Positions 62,224-64,000 of a stretch of 64,000 nt of DNA are shown here, in pieces. Each line of letters starts with the position of its first letter. Within the stretch, counting starts at the first letter, position 1. Under the pieces are notes generated by a model, which was given only the letters and a program-made list of their open reading frames with translations, had not been told where the DNA came from and did no database searches. Position numbers and translations under genes: made by a program. The DNA comes from Palsa-883 sp963847615. GTDB taxonomy: Bacteria > Pseudomonadota > Alphaproteobacteria > Acetobacterales > Acetobacteraceae. The stretch covers positions 310,001 to 374,000 of the forward strand of contig CAWKAN010000019.1 in assembly GCA_963847615.1 (NCBI GenBank), in the 5' to 3' direction.

Positions 62224-64000
62224 TCGACGCGCCGCATCCGTTCCAATTCTTCAGCGGCCTCCGCTGGCTGGACGGACGCCCGCTAATGGACACGATTGAG
62301 CCGTACCGCCAGCGCCTATTCGAGCAGGCTCTATACACCTTCGGCCCCGGTGGTTGGCCGCAATACAACCGCGTTCTTTCCGGCAGGGCAAAGAAGAACT
62401 TCAAGACGGCGGACCTTACGCTTGCGGCGCTGTATCGCTTCCTGGCGTGGCCGAGCGCGGCCGGCAACGACTGTTTCGTTATCGCAAACGACGAGGAACA
62501 GGCGGGCGACGATCTGGCGCTGGCAAAGAAGCTGATCGCGGTCAATCCTGATCTTGCGGCCGAGGTTCAGGTCTACAGTAAGGAGATCGCGCGCATCGAC
62601 GGCATGGGCAGCTTGAAGATTCTGCCCGCGCAGGATGTGTTGGGCCTGCACGGCAAGACGTTTTTATTCCTCGGCTTTGATGAAATCCACGGATATCGCA
62701 GCTATGATTTGTTCGAGGCGCTGTCGCCCGATCCATCGCGGCTGGACGTGCTGACATGGATCACCTCTTATGCCGGTTTGCGCCACGCCGAGGGCATCCC
62801 GCTCTATGATCTGTTGCGGCTCGGCAAGAGCGGCGACGATCCGCGGATGCTGTTTTCCTGGTATGGGGGCGACTACACGACCGACCCCGATCTTGCCGAC
62901 GAAGACGTTGCGCCGGAGGTGCGCGCGAACCCTTCGATGGCAAGCTGGGGGAACGACACATATCTGGCCGATCAGAAGCGCCGGCTACCGACGCATAAAT
63001 TCCGCCGATTGCATCTCAATCTTCCCGGTGCACCCGATGGCGCGGCATTGAATGCCGACGCGGTGATTGATGCCATCGTGTCGGGTCGCAAACGGCTGCC
63101 GCCACAACCGGGCATCGCCTATGCCGGATTCGTTGATATGTCGGGCGGATCGAGTGATGACGCTTGCCTCGCGATATCCCATGGCGAAGACAGCCGAATC
63201 GTGCTCGACGTTCTCGTGTCGCAGACCGGGCCGGCACCATTCAACCCCCGCCACGCCGTCGCTAAGTTTGTCGAAATCCTGAAGCAATACGGCGTGCACC
63301 GCGTGACGGGCGACCGCTTCGCGGGCGAGACATTCCGGGCCGACTTCCGCGACGCCGGCGTCAGTTACGATATCTCCGAGCTGACGCGGAGCCAGCTATA
63401 TGAGAACTTCGAGCCAAAGCTGAATGCTGGGCTGGTCGATCTTCTGGACCTCCCAAAGCTGCAAGAGCAATTCCTCACTTTAGTTGTGAAGAACAGCGGC
63501 CGGATAGATCACCAAACCGGCGACCATGACGACTGGGCTAACGCCGCCGCCGGAGCCGTGGCGCTGATTGCGATGGAAGAAGGCCCGGCGCTGCTTCGCC
63601 CGGCGGACCTGTATGTTGCCGATGCACCCGTTCCGCTGCCGCGAGTGGCGGGGGCGCTTTACGCGGTTCTTATGGTAGGGAAGGACGGCACCGCCGCAAC
63701 GGTGTTTTTCTCGACCCGCCTAGGTAACGATCCTGCGAAGCCGCCGCTTTTGCTTCTCGACTTCAGCGTCAATTCGCTGAGCGGCGAGACGATCGACCGC
63801 ATGTTTGACCGCCTGGGGGAATTGGCGAGCAGCATCCGCATAGCAGGGCGCCGCATCATGGCATACGTGCCCCTCCCGTTACAGCAACAGGTTCATCTCC
63901 GCGGTTACGGCGCCGACGTGATCCCGGCCGAGATGCTGGCCGATCCGGCTGGACTGGCGCTGTCTGCCGCCGGCCACGTCAATGGCGGCGGCGTGAAGAT
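62220..64000 (+). CDS. Phage terminase large subunit (incomplete, leaves the window)
   Basis: 593 codons open from the ATG at 62220 to the window end. The ATPase domain has a Walker-A-like SGRAKKNFKTADLTLAAL, then VIANDEEQAGDDLALAKKLI, and Walker B TFLFLGFDEIHGY (DE). A coupling region ITSYAGLRHAEGIPLYDLL follows. The RNase-H-like nuclease domain has GFVDMSGGSSDDACLAI (first Asp) and GDHDDWANAAAGAVALIAM (last acidic motif). It packages DNA into proheads. After ~470 residues the sequence continues (PLPRVAGALYAVLMVGKDG...) beyond the usual terminase end, possibly an extra C-terminal domain. Confidence 0.88.
   Translation, partial: MIDAPHPFQFFSGLRWLDGRPLMDTIEPYRQRLFEQALYTFGPGGWPQYNRVLSGRAKKNFKTADLTLAALYRFLAWPSAAGNDCFVIANDEEQAGDDLALAKKLIAVNPDLAAEVQVYSKEIARIDGMGSLKILPAQDVLGLHGKTFLFLGFDEIHGYRSYDLFEALSPDPSRLDVLTWITSYAGLRHAEGIPLYDLLRLGKSGDDPRMLFSWYGGDYTTDPDLADEDVAPEVRANPSMASWGNDTYLADQKRRLPTHKFRRLHLNLPGAPDGAALNADAVIDAIVSGRKRLPPQPGIAYAGFVDMSGGSSDDACLAISHGEDSRIVLDVLVSQTGPAPFNPRHAVAKFVEILKQYGVHRVTGDRFAGETFRADFRDAGVSYDISELTRSQLYENFEPKLNAGLVDLLDLPKLQEQFLTLVVKNSGRIDHQTGDHDDWANAAAGAVALIAMEEGPALLRPADLYVADAPVPLPRVAGALYAVLMVGKDGTAATVFFSTRLGNDPAKPPLLLLDFSVNSLSGETIDRMFDRLGELASSIRIAGRRIMAYVPLPLQQQVHLRGYGADVIPAEMLADPAGLALSAAGHVNGGGVK

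Overview
The very high G+C, the dense 4-base (ATGA/GTGA) gene overlaps, hslVU, a TPR/heptosyltransferase-like protein, Hint_2 proteins and many substrate-binding-protein transporters and family III CoA-transferases suggest an alphaproteobacterial chromosome, most plausibly Acetobacteraceae (Rhodospirillales). This placement rests on gene style only; no rRNA or marker-gene search was possible.

Layout. 1-9 kb: the 5' end of a glucan phosphorylase gene, a small anchored protein, a TPR glycosyltransferase, an MFS carrier, hslVU, and a VOC protein with a class III aminotransferase. 9.5-13.8 kb: a surface-polysaccharide patch (glycosyltransferase, polytopic membrane protein, O-antigen-ligase-like protein). 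14-19.6 kb: small-molecule metabolism (TauD-type dioxygenase, SDR, CoA-transferase, dienelactone hydrolase, PLP decarboxylase). 19.6-27.8 kb: a repeat-rich accessory stretch with nested palindromic elements, YihY/BrkB, a Crp/Fnr regulator, two Hint_2 proteins sharing a near-identical 1.2-kb 3' half, and a decayed IS66 transposase that itself carries a small insertion. 28-42 kb: two divergent ABC uptake operons around a LysR gene. The right-hand one continues into FAD/[2Fe-2S] amine dehydrogenase subunits (HcnABC/LhpBEF type), so import and oxidation of an amino-acid-like or opine-like compound is the likely job. 43.5-46.8 kb: a compact operon of an APH-fold kinase, a divergent enolase paralogue and a 2-hydroxyacid dehydrogenase. 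46.9-53.4 kb: acyl-CoA metabolism (hydrolase, two CoA-transferases, acyl-CoA dehydrogenase, broken MmgE/PrpD). 53.8 kb to the end: an integrated prophage-like element that starts at a tRNA 3' fragment (attL) and runs through integrase, Xis-like protein, ParB-like protein and DUF3987 replication protein to the large terminase, which leaves the window.

Three themes cut across the window. (1) Two families of dispersed palindromic elements: a long GC-hairpin family with a covarying apical stem next to gene ends, and a 186-187 bp MITE-like element with apparent target duplications. (2) In-frame or intergenic minisatellites (15, 16, 18 and 27 bp). (3) An unusual number of single-gene frameshifts (Hint A, permease, sugar-acid kinase, PrpD twice, integrase, ParB-like), which means either real decay or residual indel errors in the assembly.
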